Assembly (NCBI GenBank): GCA_025809375.1
Contig: CP099514.1
Coordinates: 1,240,001-1,304,000 of the forward strand
Reading direction: 5' to 3'
Source: Bacillus zhangzhouensis
GTDB lineage: Bacteria; Bacillota; Bacilli; Bacillales; Bacillaceae
DNA: 64,000 bases
Both the position numbers and the translations under genes were made by a program. Of the stretch, positions 36,456 to 46,076 are shown in pieces. A model generated the notes under the pieces. The model made no database searches, was not told where the DNA came from, and saw only the letters and a list, made by a program, of their open reading frames with translations. Within the stretch, counting starts at the first letter, position 1. Every line of letters starts with the position of its first letter.

Positions 36456-36870
36456 ATGACAAACAAGCAAAAACAAACATCCATTGATGAATTTAAACAA
36501 TTCGTCAGACGCCATCCAAAGTTAATTCAAGAAGTGCAAACGCAAGAAAAAAGCTGGCAAAGTGTATACGAGAATTGGGTCATGTTTGGTGAGGAAGATG
36601 AGATGTGGTCACCTTACCCGGCAATCGAAATCTGAAGACGCTAAAGAAGAAAAAGCCTCTAAGCCAAGTGAAGCAGGAAAAGCAGATTTTATGTCTAAAA
36701 TGGTTTCTGCTGTGAAAAAAATGGACGCTGATCAAATGAATGAACAGATTAACAAAATGAGCCAGTCTATTTCCTCTTTACAAAGCTTACTCGGCCAATT
36801 TTCATCCAATGGTTCAAAGAAAGGTTCATCTGGAGGCAGTCAGCACCCATTCTCCTTCAGGAAAGATTAA
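36456..36870 (+). pseudogene. ylbD: YlbD (putative coat protein) with a one-base frameshift
   Basis: Two overlapping frames together read as one YlbD-like protein of about 137 residues. The first (from ATG 36456) gives MTNKQKQTSIDEFKQFVRRH through ENWVMFGEEDEMWSPY and then hits a stop at 36633-36635. The second continues RQSKSEDAKEEKASKPSE and on to the end QHPFSFRKD. Removing one C from CCC at about 36616-36618 (TTACCCGG) joins them as SPYRQSKSED. Start codon, ribosome binding site and both halves are well conserved, so the break is recent, or is a sequencing error. YlbD is annotated as a putative spore coat protein in Bacillus. Confidence 0.8.
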
Positions 36871-36889
36871 GTGAAAGGGGATGCTTCTG

Positions 36890-37138
36890 GTGCGAAAAGA
36901 AGTACAGGAATTTGTCATGGCCGAAGAGGAACGAATCAAATTTATAAGGCAGCGTCCTCTCTGGTACAGACAGCTGACGCGGCATCCTGAAAATCTATCG
37001 TCCTTTGAATTAGATAAAATGAACTTTTACGAAAAAACCATTCCTCATCGTGTGAGTCAGTTAAGCAATAGCGTCCAAATGGCTGAAATGATGATTCAAA
37101 TGTTCCAAGCAATGCGCAATCAAAATGGAGCCGGTTGA
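36890..37138 (+). CDS. ylbE: YlbE-like protein
   Basis: An 82-residue helical protein (RPLWYRQLTRHPENLSSFEL, then NSVQMAEMMIQMFQAM) of the YlbE family, function unknown. GTG 36890 is 9 bases after AAAGGGG; the in-frame ATG 36881 directly touches the same ribosome binding site and is less likely. It follows ylbD by about 20 bases, probably in one operon. Confidence 0.85.
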   Translation: MRKEVQEFVMAEEERIKFIRQRPLWYRQLTRHPENLSSFELDKMNFYEKTIPHRVSQLSNSVQMAEMMIQMFQAMRNQNGAG

Positions 37139-37207
37139 GGCTTTTTTGAGTTGATTAAGATGTCTATTTCCTGAGCATCCTATAAAAGTAGATGAAAGGA
37201 GAATCAG

Positions 37208-37618
37208 ATGATGAAATGGATGCTGTCAATAGGCGCATTGCTTTTTCTTGTCACCGGGTGTCAAAGTCAACATGGAGAAGAGCAAGTGATCAAGCAAGAC
37301 CCAGCAGTACCAGTCATGCAGCAAGCCCAAAGCGAAATGAAGCAGCAAGGTTTTTTGAAGTACAAAGTGCAGGGATCGTCTGTCTATATAGAAAGTACAC
37401 TTCAAGATTTTCATCTTCAGCCACAGCGTCTAAAAAAGAACGAGAAGGCGGGATATTTCACAGTGTATGTAGACGGGAAACGTGAAGGTAATGAGTATAC
37501 TGCGGCATTTGTGGTCAAGCATCTTTCAAAAGGAAAGCATAAAATGACCGTTGTGCTGAATTCCCGTCATCCAGAATATAAACAGAAAAGAGAAACATGG
37601 GATGTATTTGTCACGTAA
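37208..37618 (+). CDS. Putative lipoprotein, unknown function
   Basis: A 136-residue protein with a lipoprotein signal (MMKWMLSIGALLFLVTGC; lipobox VTGC, Cys18) followed by a Gln/Glu-rich linker and a beta-rich domain (about 45-136) that alternates short strands (KYKVQGSSVYIESTLQDF, GYFTVYVDGKREGNEYTAAF, KHKMTVVLNSRHPEY). The shape suggests an Ig-like or FixH/YtkA-like fold, but no motif proves it. I know of no such gene between ylbE and ylbF in B. subtilis. AAAGGAG is 6 bases before ATG 37208. Confidence 0.8.
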   Translation: MMKWMLSIGALLFLVTGCQSQHGEEQVIKQDPAVPVMQQAQSEMKQQGFLKYKVQGSSVYIESTLQDFHLQPQRLKKNEKAGYFTVYVDGKREGNEYTAAFVVKHLSKGKHKMTVVLNSRHPEYKQKRETWDVFVT

Positions 37619-37675
37619 AAGCATTTTCTGATCCATAGGTTTCGTGGTAAACTATGAATTGGAGGTGCAACATTT

Positions 37676-38125
37676 ATGTATGCGACAATCGAATCTGTGG
37701 AGCTCCAAGAGGAAGCAAATCAATTGGCTGCCATGATTCTTCAGTCGGAGGAGGCTGAACATTACCGCAACTGCTTTAAGCGTCTCCAGCAAGACGAAGA
37801 AGCCCAACAAATTATTGCCCATTTTACAAAAGTAAAAGAGCAATATGAGGATGTGCAGCGGTTCGGCAAATACCATCCGGACTATAGAACGATCTCAAAG
37901 GAAATGCGTGAGGTCAAAAGAAAGCTAGATCTTCACGATACAGTGGTTGATTTCAAAAAAGCAGAAACAGCGATTCAATCCATCTTAGATGAGATTAGTA
38001 TTGAAATCGGTCAAGCTGTATCAGCATATATTAAAGTTCCAACAGGGAACCCATATTTTGATGGTCTATCATCATGCGGCGGTGGCTGTGGATCAGGTGG
38101 CAGCTGCGGCTGTAAAGTATCTTGA
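37676..38125 (+). CDS. ricF: RicF (YlbF), Y-complex subunit
   Basis: A 149-residue helical protein of the YlbF/YmcA family. With RicA (YmcA) and RicT (YaaT) it forms the Y-complex that binds iron-sulfur clusters, assists RNase Y and promotes sporulation, competence and biofilm formation. The YlbF-type C-terminal cysteine tail is present: CGGGCGSGGSCGCKVS, four cysteines able to hold the cluster. ATG 37676 with GGAGGTGC upstream. Confidence 0.95.
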   Translation: MYATIESVELQEEANQLAAMILQSEEAEHYRNCFKRLQQDEEAQQIIAHFTKVKEQYEDVQRFGKYHPDYRTISKEMREVKRKLDLHDTVVDFKKAETAIQSILDEISIEIGQAVSAYIKVPTGNPYFDGLSSCGGGCGSGGSCGCKVS

Positions 38126-38150
38126 CGAGACTTGAATGTCTCGTCTTTTA
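38124..38150 (+). terminator. Hairpin between ylbF and ylbG
   Basis: GACGAGAC, loop TTGAAT, GTCTCGTC, TTTTAC. It begins on the ylbF stop codon; partial terminator or attenuator before ylbG. Confidence 0.7.
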
Positions 38151-38190
38151 CATAATGAATGAAAAGAATTGAAAAGCGGCAGGTGAAAAG

Positions 38191-38463
38191 ATGGAAACCA
38201 AACGTCAAGGGATGGTCGTCTGGCTGCATTCGTTAAAGCAGTCAAAAGCGCTAAGAAAATTCGGGAATGTTCACTATATTTCAAGGAAAATGAAATATGC
38301 GGTGATCTATTGTGATATGAATGATCTTGAGCGCCATATGGCTAAGCTCAGCTCTTTACCATTTGTGAAACGTGTTGAGCCTTCATATAAACCTTTTATT
38401 AAATTAGAGTACGAATCCAAATTGGACAAAGCAAAAGAGTATGATTATAAGGTGGGCTTTTAA
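38191..38463 (+). CDS. ylbG: UPF0298 protein YlbG
   Basis: A 90-residue protein of the UPF0298 family, ferredoxin-like fold expected ([53 protein letters not shown]). Function unknown. ATG 38191 follows GGCAGGTGAAAAG. Confidence 0.9.
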
Positions 38464-38474
38464 AGACACAAAAA

Positions 38475-38505
38475 AATCCCCGCGGCATCACCCGCGGGGT
38501 CCTTC
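38475..38505. terminator. GC-rich hairpin after ylbG
   Basis: CCCCGCGG, CATCA, CCCGCGGGG. A seven-T tract lies on the minus-strand side (from the A run before it), while the plus-strand side has only CCTTCTATT. It is therefore a better terminator for minus-strand transcripts, though no minus-strand gene was found upstream of it. Confidence 0.6.
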
Positions 38506-38565
38506 TATTCTTAATGATTCATTAAGGAGAAGGCAAAGGGAGAGGAGAAACCGGAGGAAGAACTT

Positions 38566-38625
38566 ATGGGGAAACGTAAGTCTTCTCCGCGGTTGGCAAC
38601 AGCACCACATCAGATGCTGTTATAA
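38566..38625 (+). CDS. Possible 19-codon ORF with a strong ribosome binding site
   Basis: In the 310-base gap between ylbG and rsmD, GGAGG lies 8 bases before ATG 38566, which opens MGKRKSSPRLATAPHQMLL and stops at 38623-38625. The peptide is basic and matches nothing I know. The initiation signal is better than for many real genes here, but the length is too small to judge. The rest of the gap holds the hairpin above and A/T-rich sequence. Confidence 0.25.
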   Translation: MGKRKSSPRLATAPHQMLL

Positions 38626-38773
38626 CTAGTATGACCCCGCATCCTTTCATCTATACATAGAAAATGAATGAAAATCCGTGCATTGTTCCTTGAGGAGTGA
38701 TGTGGTAAGATAATGTTGAATTTTTTGTGATAAACAATGACGAATAGAAGCAAGTAGAAAAAGTGGTGGAAAA

Positions 38774-39830
<1,057 letters not shown>

Positions 39831-39843
<13 letters not shown>

Positions 39844-41039
39844 AATTTCCGATAGTATAGTGCGATATACACAATCAAGCTGCAAAGTGTGATCAAAGGA
39901 CCAGCTGTCACCATCTGATTCCAAAGCATGCTGCTGAACATGACGACCTGCTGGCTTGTATCAAAGGCACCCGTTGGGAGAGCCATATCTGATCGAGAGA
40001 TATAAAGAGGCTTGAATAATAAAAAGGCAAAAACAGCTGCATAAATCCCGTGAAGCAAACGGGCGAAAAAAAACGGTTTAAAGCGGATATCGGTTGCCGC
40101 CAAAATGCCGGCGACTTGGGCTTGAACAGAAAAACCGCTGAATCCTAAAATAAAGCTGACGACAATGGTTTTAGCGAGAAGGGTGACTTCCTGTGACCCT
40201 GTCAGCTGGCTTCCTAATGTAATTTCAAATAAACCGGCAATCATGGCAAGATTTAATTCTGGCGGAAGATGCATCGTTTTTAGCATATAACCGAGCCCTA
40301 TGGATAAAAGGTCTGTCACATGGACAACTGACAGCATTTTGCTAAACACAGAAAATAAGATAATAAAGCCGCCAATCATAAAGAGTGTTTGGACTGATGA
40401 CATAACTGCATCACTTAAAATTTGGCCGAGCGGTCTTTTCTCTGCGAGTCTTGCTGTATGAAGAGCATGGAATGCCTCTTTAACCGGCGGGAATAAAAAT
40501 TTCTTACGGCTTCTTAGGTGTGCATCATGCCGCGCTTTATATCCCCGCATCGTCACACCAACAGCGAGATTCCCTAAATAATGAGCGCTGGCCAATACAA
40601 TGCCTAAAGCTGGGTGATGAAAAAAACCAACAGCCACCGCACCGAAAATAAACAATGGATTCGATGAATTGGTAAAGGAAACGAGACGCTCTGCTTCGAT
40701 CCGCGTCAGCTGCCTTTCCTGCCTGAGTCTTGTCGTTAATTTCGCACCAGAAGGAAACCCTGAAGCCATGCCCATAGCTAGTACAAATCCGCCTACACCC
40801 GGCACCCGGAAGATGGGGCGCATAAATGGCTCTAATAATACCCCGACAAATCTGACAATCCCAAAACTAATTAATAGCTCGGACAAAATAAAAAAAGGAA
40901 GCAATGATGGAAATACAACCTCCCACCACATTGCAAGTCCATTTTTCGACGCTTGCAAAGAGGCTTGTGGGTGTGTAATCACAGTGGCTGTTAAAAAAAT
41001 AAAAAAAGCAGCGATGAACAGAGTGTTCCATTTTTTCAT
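39831..41039 (-). CDS. ylbJ: Sporulation integral membrane protein YlbJ
   Basis: A 402-residue polytopic membrane protein (about eight helices) of the nucleoside-recognition/Gate-domain family. In B. subtilis YlbJ is made in the mother cell under sigma-E and is needed for heat-resistant spores. Conserved: SLLPFFILSELLISFG, GVGGFVLAMGMASGFPSGA and the second Gate half FSVQAQVAGILAATDI. ATG 41039 with a weak GGGGCGAAATCTCC upstream. Convergent with coaD and divergent from ylbK. Confidence 0.94.
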
Positions 41040-41192
41040 GGAGATTTCGCCCCTTGCCGTTATGATCTATTGGCGAGCTCGTGAATATAGAAGAAACTAG
41101 CCGAGCCTGTCTTCTATTACTATACGAGCAGTAGGGGCATGTTTAGACCTATAGATTCGTATATATGCATAGAAAGAGGAGGGTGGATTTTC

Positions 41193-41972
41193 ATGAAGCG
41201 ACCCATCATCGGGCTTGCACTAGGCTCCGGGGGTGCGAGGGGAATGGCGCATATCGGGGTTTTGTCTAGTCTTGAGAAACAAGGAATACAGGTAGATATG
41301 ATCGCTGGAAGCAGTATTGGCGCACTTGTTGGGAGCTTTTATGCGGCAGGACAAGACGTAGAAAAATTGAAAAAACTTGCACTTGTCTTCAGAAGAAAGT
41401 ATTATGCTGACTATACACTGCCAAAAATCGGTCTGTTAAAAGGAAATCGAATTTTGCAACTGATTCACACGTTTACATATGGGAAAAAATTCGAAGAATT
41501 AAGAATGCCCCTTGCGGTGGTTGCCTGTGATCTCGAAACAGGGGAGAAGGTTGTGTTTAAAGAAGGGTCTGTCTCACAAGCAGTCAGAGCAAGCATCAGC
41601 ATTCCAGGTGTGTTTGTTCCTCACGAAATGGGCGGCAGACAGCTAGTGGATGGAGCGGTTGTTGACCGCATACCTGTGTCTGTTTTAAAAGAAATGGGCG
41701 CAGACCTTATTATCGCCTCTGATGTATCAAGGGTGAGAAAAACAGAAAAGGCGACGAGATTATCGGATGTGATTATGCAAAGTTTAGACATCCTTCAAAA
41801 TGAATTGGTCCGTCATCAAACCATTCATGCAGATCTCATGATCCGGCCGAGGCTTGAAACATTTAGCTCTAGTTCGTTCACACAGGTTCAGGAGATGATT
41901 GCAGCTGGTGAGCTCGCCGCACATCAATTAACAGGTAAACTGAAAGATGTCATTGATAAATGGGAGTGTTAA
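41193..41972 (+). CDS. ylbK: Patatin-like phospholipase family protein YlbK
   Basis: A 259-residue serine hydrolase of the patatin/RssA family. Oxyanion loop GSGGARG (11-17), nucleophile Ser41 in GSSIG, and the catalytic Asp in LVDGAVVD near 155. Substrate unknown. ATG 41193 (AGGAGGGTGG upstream) rather than the frame start at 41139. ylbL follows after 4 bases. Confidence 0.94.
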   Translation: MKRPIIGLALGSGGARGMAHIGVLSSLEKQGIQVDMIAGSSIGALVGSFYAAGQDVEKLKKLALVFRRKYYADYTLPKIGLLKGNRILQLIHTFTYGKKFEELRMPLAVVACDLETGEKVVFKEGSVSQAVRASISIPGVFVPHEMGGRQLVDGAVVDRIPVSVLKEMGADLIIASDVSRVRKTEKATRLSDVIMQSLDILQNELVRHQTIHADLMIRPRLETFSSSSFTQVQEMIAAGELAAHQLTGKLKDVIDKWEC

Positions 41973-41976
41973 TCGA

Positions 41977-43005
41977 ATGAAAAAATTGAATATTCGCTGG
42001 CTCAGCTTTTTTGTCGTTATGCTTGTCTTGATTGGCTTAACTTTTGTCAAACTACCATATTACGTGACAAAGCCGGGTGATGCAACAGAGATTGCTCCTC
42101 ACATTCAAGTGGACGGTGGATACGGTGAGAAGGGCAGCTTCTCTCTTATGACGATTAAAGTAGGTCCAGCCAATCCGTATACGTATTTGCTTGCGAAAAT
42201 GAACAAATATGACGAGATCGTCCCAGAAGAAAATATTAAAGCGGACGGAGAGTCGGATGAAGATTATATGAAAAGGCAGCTTCAGCTGATGAAAAGCTCT
42301 CAAGAAAATGCCATGATTGCAGCGTATACAAAAGCAGGCAAAAAAGTAGATTATACGTTTAATGGGGTATATGCGAGCTACGTCATGAAAGGCATGCCTG
42401 CTTACGGCAAAATTGAAGTGGGCGACCGGATTAAAAGCGTTGATGGTAAGACGTATGATTCTGCTGATAAAATGGTGTCATATATCAGCCGTCAAAAAGC
42501 AGGTACATCTGTCCGTTTTGTCCTTGAACGAAACGGCAAGGATATCACGCAGCAAGTGAAGTTAAAACCTTTTAAAGAAGAGCCGAAACGAGTTGGAATT
42601 GGCGTATCTTTATTTACAGACCGAAATGTGAAAGTCTCGCCTTCTATTAAGGTGGATATTGAAAATATCGGCGGCCCGTCAGCGGGTTTAATGATGTCAC
42701 TTGAAATTTATAACCAGCTGACAAAAGCAGACGAAACACATGGCTATGCGATTGCAGGGACTGGAACGATTGACGCTGATGGTATGGTCGGACCAATTGG
42801 CGGAATTGATCAAAAGGTCGTTGCAGCAGATAAAGCAGGAAAAGATATCTTCTTTGCGCCAAACGATAAAGGTGATCCCAATTCAGACTACAAAAATGCA
42901 GTGAAAACAGCGAAAGATATTAAAAGTAATATGAAAATCGTTCCTGTGGACACAATGCAGGACGCATTGAACTATTTAAACAAGTTAAAAGAGAAAGCAT
43001 CTTAA
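41977..43005 (+). CDS. ylbL: Membrane-anchored PDZ-Lon protease YlbL
   Basis: A 342-residue protein: N-terminal membrane helix ([17 protein letters not shown]), extracytoplasmic PDZ domain (about 125-195, [22 protein letters not shown], quoted in part) and Lon-type (S16) protease domain with the Ser-Lys dyad Ser235 ([10 protein letters not shown]) and Lys280 (IDQKVVAAD). In B. subtilis YlbL helps degrade the division inhibitor YneA. ATG 41977, with GGGAG in the ylbK end. Its terminator carries the second repeat element. Confidence 0.94.
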   Translation: MKKLNIRWLSFFVVMLVLIGLTFVKLPYYVTKPGDATEIAPHIQVDGGYGEKGSFSLMTIKVGPANPYTYLLAKMNKYDEIVPEENIKADGESDEDYMKRQLQLMKSSQENAMIAAYTKAGKKVDYTFNGVYASYVMKGMPAYGKIEVGDRIKSVDGKTYDSADKMVSYISRQKAGTSVRFVLERNGKDITQQVKLKPFKEEPKRVGIGVSLFTDRNVKVSPSIKVDIENIGGPSAGLMMSLEIYNQLTKADETHGYAIAGTGTIDADGMVGPIGGIDQKVVAADKAGKDIFFAPNDKGDPNSDYKNAVKTAKDIKSNMKIVPVDTMQDALNYLNKLKEKAS

Positions 43006-43011
43006 GTAAAA

Positions 43012-43187
43012 AAAGAGCAGCCCTTATCAAGGCTGCTCTCAGCGTGTAGACAAACCCTTGCATTCGGTGTCAGGTCTCTGCGCCGGTACTCACGAATGTC
43101 CAATTCGCTCCGCGCCAGTGCTCGTCATTCCTAGGGCTGCAAAGGTTTTCTATCACGCTGAAAAGAAGACAAAGGGCTGCTCTTTTT
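43012..43187 (+). terminator. Terminator of ylbL, interrupted by a repeat
   Basis: AGAGCAGCC, loop CTTATCAA, GGCTGCTCT forms a full hairpin at 43013-43039 but lacks a T tract. The same arm GGCTGCTCT recurs at 43175-43183, followed by TTTTT. The element at 43040-43178 sits between the two copies. Removing it and one arm restores a classic terminator, so the arm seems to be a target duplication. Confidence 0.75.
43040..43178 (+). repeat. MITE-like repeat, copy 2
   Basis: A 139-base copy of the element at 11161-11294, in the same orientation and again between convergent genes (ylbL and ylbM). Core 43040-43160 with terminal inverted repeats (left, complemented: GCAAGGGTTTGTCTACACGCTG; right: GCAAAGGTTTTCTATCACGCTG; 19 of 22 matching when one base is gapped). 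It carries GCGCC at about 43080-43084, absent from copy 1. Flanked by a GGCTGCTCT direct repeat. Confidence 0.82.
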
Positions 43188-44433
43188 ATCGAGATTGGAA
43201 GAGACCAGTCTCTTCATCAAAGCGGATCGGTGAGGTTTTAAATTCTGCTTCTGTTAACTTTGTTTGCATTGGTTCGCTGATGGGAAGACTGAAGACGCGG
43301 GAAGCGCGAATGTCAAGATCAAGGGCAGGATGTGAAAAGGAAGACAGCTTGCTGACGAGCGGTACGTCCAATTCTTTTTTTACAAGAGATAAGTATTGCT
43401 GACCTTTCTTTGACATACCAAGTAAACGAATGTATGGCGTGTGTTTCTCCTTTAGCAGCTCATGCATGTCGGTTTTCTTCACTCTCATTAAAAGGTGCGT
43501 ATTCATCCGCTGCAGCCTTGTCCACGTATACCGTTTTGTTTTCACAAGCGATAGATATTCCTCGTAGGAGGACGCGTGTATGATCGCCTTTTGCATGCGG
43601 TGTTCGATGCCTTCTTCAATTTCATAGATGCCTTCTAGTTCTGCTGTATCCATTGTGTGAAACACATGTTTTAAGAAGCTGAAATAGTCTTCTTGTGTAT
43701 GTAAAAGGTCATAAGAAGAATAATAGTCATGTAATTGCTTAAGCGAGGCTTCCGGGAGATAAGAGGCGACAGTTTCAATTGAACCGTTCTCTTTTAAGGC
43801 TTTTCGGATGCTTGTAGCGCTTGCGATTTTCTGATGTTCAGGAAGCTCTTGATCATGATAACCTGAAGCAATTCTTTGAGAGGTAAAGGGCTCTATGTGA
43901 GGAGATCTCTCTAAGATGGCTTTGACATAATGGAAGCCTAAAATGTTATTGGGCTTAGATAGATCCAGTAAGTGTTTAGGATCAATGACCTCTTGAAACG
44001 CAGCGGCAGCGGCTGCTGGATAACTAAGTCCTTCTTTTACCTTTGCTTTTGTGAAAACGTCAATTTCTTCTTTTTTCTCATGCCAAGCGTGAGCTGTTCG
44101 CTCAAATGCTTTGATGTCTCCGTCCTCACTTCCGAAAAAAAGGGAGCGGCATTTTAAAGCGTCTAGAATGGACACTGCGCCGTTTGCAAAGGTTTCTGCC
44201 TTTTGCACTGCATATATGTATGGAAGCTCACATACGATGTCTACACCGTTTTGTAATGCCATTTTGGTACGTGCCCATTTGGAGACGATGGCAGGCTCCC
44301 CGCGCTGGAGGAAGGAACCGCTCATCACGGCAATGGCTACATCTGAGGAGGTATGTGTTTTCGCCTGGCGAACATGATAGGCATGTCCATAATGAAATGG
44401 ATTGTACTCGACAACGACTCCAATTGCTTTCAA
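43186..44433 (-). CDS. tmcAL: tRNA(Met) cytidine acetate ligase TmcAL
   Basis: Forms N4-acetylcytidine at the wobble position of elongator tRNA-Met using acetate and ATP (ylbM). From TTG 44433 the protein has 415 residues, the B. subtilis length, starting MKAIGVVVEYNPFHYGHAYH with the nucleotidyltransferase motif HYGH (14-17); GSFLQRGEPAIVSKW is also conserved. AAAGGCGG lies 8 bases before the TTG. The frame extends upstream to 44613 into the ylbN promoter region and is rejected. Convergent with ylbL, divergent from ylbN. Confidence 0.95.
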   Translation of the reverse strand: MKAIGVVVEYNPFHYGHAYHVRQAKTHTSSDVAIAVMSGSFLQRGEPAIVSKWARTKMALQNGVDIVCELPYIYAVQKAETFANGAVSILDALKCRSLFFGSEDGDIKAFERTAHAWHEKKEEIDVFTKAKVKEGLSYPAAAAAAFQEVIDPKHLLDLSKPNNILGFHYVKAILERSPHIEPFTSQRIASGYHDQELPEHQKIASATSIRKALKENGSIETVASYLPEASLKQLHDYYSSYDLLHTQEDYFSFLKHVFHTMDTAELEGIYEIEEGIEHRMQKAIIHASSYEEYLSLVKTKRYTWTRLQRMNTHLLMRVKKTDMHELLKEKHTPYIRLLGMSKKGQQYLSLVKKELDVPLVSKLSSFSHPALDLDIRASRVFSLPISEPMQTKLTEAEFKTSPIRFDEETGLFQSR

Positions 44434-44581
44434 TAGATGTTCCGCCTTTCTTGCTATGGTTAAATGGACTATGCTACAGTAGCAAAAGGGAAAAATGAAG
44501 CCCATTTTTTTCAGTGTAGGCATTCCGTGAACTGATGTCAAACAACGCTCTGACATCACAAAGGACTGTAAAGAAAAAATA

Positions 44582-44610
44582 TTGACAAATAGCATGATGA
44601 AAGCTATAAT
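44582..44610 (+). promoter_or_regulatory. Perfect consensus sigma-A promoter of ylbN-rpmF
   Basis: TTGACA (44582-44587), 17 bases, TATAAT (44605-44610): both hexamers perfect. Start near 44617, only about 23 bases before the ylbN TTG. A strong promoter fits the ribosomal protein gene downstream. Confidence 0.92.
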
Positions 44611-44639
44611 CATGTTTGTTGCTCTTAGAGGTGATACAA

Positions 44640-45158
44640 TTGAAATGGACAGTTTATCAGTTACATCAAAAAGCTAAAAACAGCTTCGATTTTCATGAGA
44701 CGGTTGACTTAAATGAACTTACTAGCCTTCATTCAGATATACGTCGCATTTCACCAGTAGAGGTGAAAGGGACTGGAGTGATCGAATCAAAGCAAGTCGC
44801 ATTTGATTTAACCATCACAGGTGAAATGACATTGCCTTGTTCAAGAACGCTTGTTGATGTAAATTATCCATTTGCGATTTCAACGAAAGAACTATTTGTA
44901 CTTCATAAGACAGACGATATAGAAGATGAAGACGTATCTGTTGTAGAAGACGATATCATCGACTTAACGCCTATAGTCAAGGAAGAGATTCTTCTTGAGG
45001 TGCCGATGCAAATCTTTTGCGACCAAACAGACGTAAAAGGTGCTGCACCGCAGGAAGGGAATGACTGGGCGGTCATTTCGGAAGATGCACATCAAAACCG
45101 AATTGATCCGCGTCTGGAAGGCTTGAAGAAGCTCTTAGAAGAAAATAATGAATCTTAA
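44640..45158 (+). CDS. ylbN: DUF177 (YceD) family protein YlbN
   Basis: A 172-residue protein of the YceD/DUF177 family, almost always found before rpmF and thought to act in rRNA or ribosome maturation. One of its conserved cysteines is visible in TGEMTLPCSRTL; the second motif CDQTDVKG is near residue 128. TTG 44640 with AGAGGTGATACAA upstream. rpmF follows after 21 bases. Confidence 0.93.
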   Translation: MKWTVYQLHQKAKNSFDFHETVDLNELTSLHSDIRRISPVEVKGTGVIESKQVAFDLTITGEMTLPCSRTLVDVNYPFAISTKELFVLHKTDDIEDEDVSVVEDDIIDLTPIVKEEILLEVPMQIFCDQTDVKGAAPQEGNDWAVISEDAHQNRIDPRLEGLKKLLEENNES

Positions 45159-45179
45159 CTCTTTAAGGAGGTGGGAATA

Positions 45180-45353
45180 ATGGCTGTACCTTTTAGAAGA
45201 ACTTCTAAAATGAAAAAAAGATTGCGTCGTACGCATTTCAAACTACAAGTACCTGGTATGGTAGCTTGCCCAGAATGCGGTGAAATGAAAATTTCTCATC
45301 GTGTCTGCAAATCTTGCGGAACATACAAAGGCAAAGACGTAAAAAGCAACTAA
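45180..45353 (+). CDS. rpmF: 50S ribosomal protein L32
   Basis: A 57-residue ribosomal protein starting [19 protein letters not shown]. Two CXXC pairs (CPEC, CKSC) form the zinc site, so this is the zinc-containing form. ATG 45180 with AAGGAGGTGGG upstream, an optimal ribosome binding site. Followed by a strong terminator. Confidence 0.97.
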   Translation: MAVPFRRTSKMKKRLRRTHFKLQVPGMVACPECGEMKISHRVCKSCGTYKGKDVKSN

Positions 45354-45361
45354 TGCTTGGT

Positions 45362-45398
45362 AAAAAAGCGTAAGGGACTCTTCCCTTGCGTTTTTTAT
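45362..45398 (+). terminator. Terminator of ylbN-rpmF
   Basis: AAAAAGCGTAAGGG, loop ACTCTT, CCCTTGCGTTTTTT. Confidence 0.93.
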
Positions 45399-45436
45399 TT
45401 GTCTATTTTTTAGGTTTCTCTCCTGCAAATAGTCTA

Positions 45437-45465
45437 TCTACTCTAGTAAGCGCATATGATGTGGT
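45437..45465 (+). promoter_or_regulatory. Possible sigma-E promoter of gerR
   Basis: CATATGAT (near 45457-45464) resembles the sigma-E -10 CATACANT, with GTCTATC 14 bases upstream as a poor -35. The same CATATGAT occurs before spoVD. gerR is a mother-cell (sigma-E) gene in B. subtilis. Confidence 0.35.
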
Positions 45466-45490
45466 ATTCAGATTCAGGGGGGATGATCAA

Positions 45491-46030
45491 TTGACGATTA
45501 CAAGGCAGGACGCATGGACACAAGATGAAGATTTACTTTTAGCAGAAGTCGTCTTAAGGCACATTCGAGATGGAGGAACGCAGCTTTCCGCATTTGAGGA
45601 AGTCGGGAAAGCATTGTCAAGAACAGCTGCAGCATGTGGATTCAGGTGGAACTCATATGTTAGAAAACAATATCAGGCAGGCATTGAGCTGGCGAAAAAA
45701 CAGCGAAAAGAACTGCGTAAAAAGATTGGGATTCATTCCTCGGGTTTACCACAGAATACGTTAACGATAGAAGAGAAAGCTTCTTCCGATCAGTCTGAAT
45801 TGACCTTGCGAGAAGTGATCCAGTTTTTAGAGCAGCTGGAAAAAAAACCTGCTGGCTCTGCTTATTTACGCGAAGAACTAGCGGATGCACAGCATCAACT
45901 GAAGTCGCTCACGGCAGAAAATGAACATTTGAAGCGGCAATTAAAAATGACAGAAGAAGATTACCGGGCACTCATTGGGATTGTTGAAAGAGTCAAACAG
46001 AATATCAACTTAAAAGAATATGCTAAATAA
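45491..46030 (+). CDS. gerR: Sporulation transcription factor GerR (RsfA family)
   Basis: A 179-residue regulator (ylbO). Its N-terminal Myb/SANT-like DNA-binding domain, [20 protein letters not shown] through [19 protein letters not shown], is followed by a C-terminal coiled coil ([20 protein letters not shown]). In B. subtilis GerR acts in the mother cell, repressing some sigma-E genes and affecting coat genes. TTG 45491 sits 8 bases after AGGGGGG; the upstream frame to 45386 overlaps the rpmF terminator. Confidence 0.94.
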   Translation: MTITRQDAWTQDEDLLLAEVVLRHIRDGGTQLSAFEEVGKALSRTAAACGFRWNSYVRKQYQAGIELAKKQRKELRKKIGIHSSGLPQNTLTIEEKASSDQSELTLREVIQFLEQLEKKPAGSAYLREELADAQHQLKSLTAENEHLKRQLKMTEEDYRALIGIVERVKQNINLKEYAK

Positions 46031-46031
46031 G

Positions 46032-46066
46032 AAAACGCCCCTCACAGAGAAAGGAGGGGCGTTTTG
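46032..46066. terminator. Bidirectional terminator, gerR / ylbP
   Basis: AAAACGCCCCTC, loop ACAGAGAAAG, GAGGGGCGTTTT. Confidence 0.92.
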
Positions 46067-46076
46067 CCATCAGTGA

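Noticed and set aside
38581..38663. Minus-strand frames upstream of the GC-rich hairpin (for example a 28-codon MKGCGVILV frame)
   Set aside because: No ribosome binding site, and the frames end before the hairpin; nothing protein-like.
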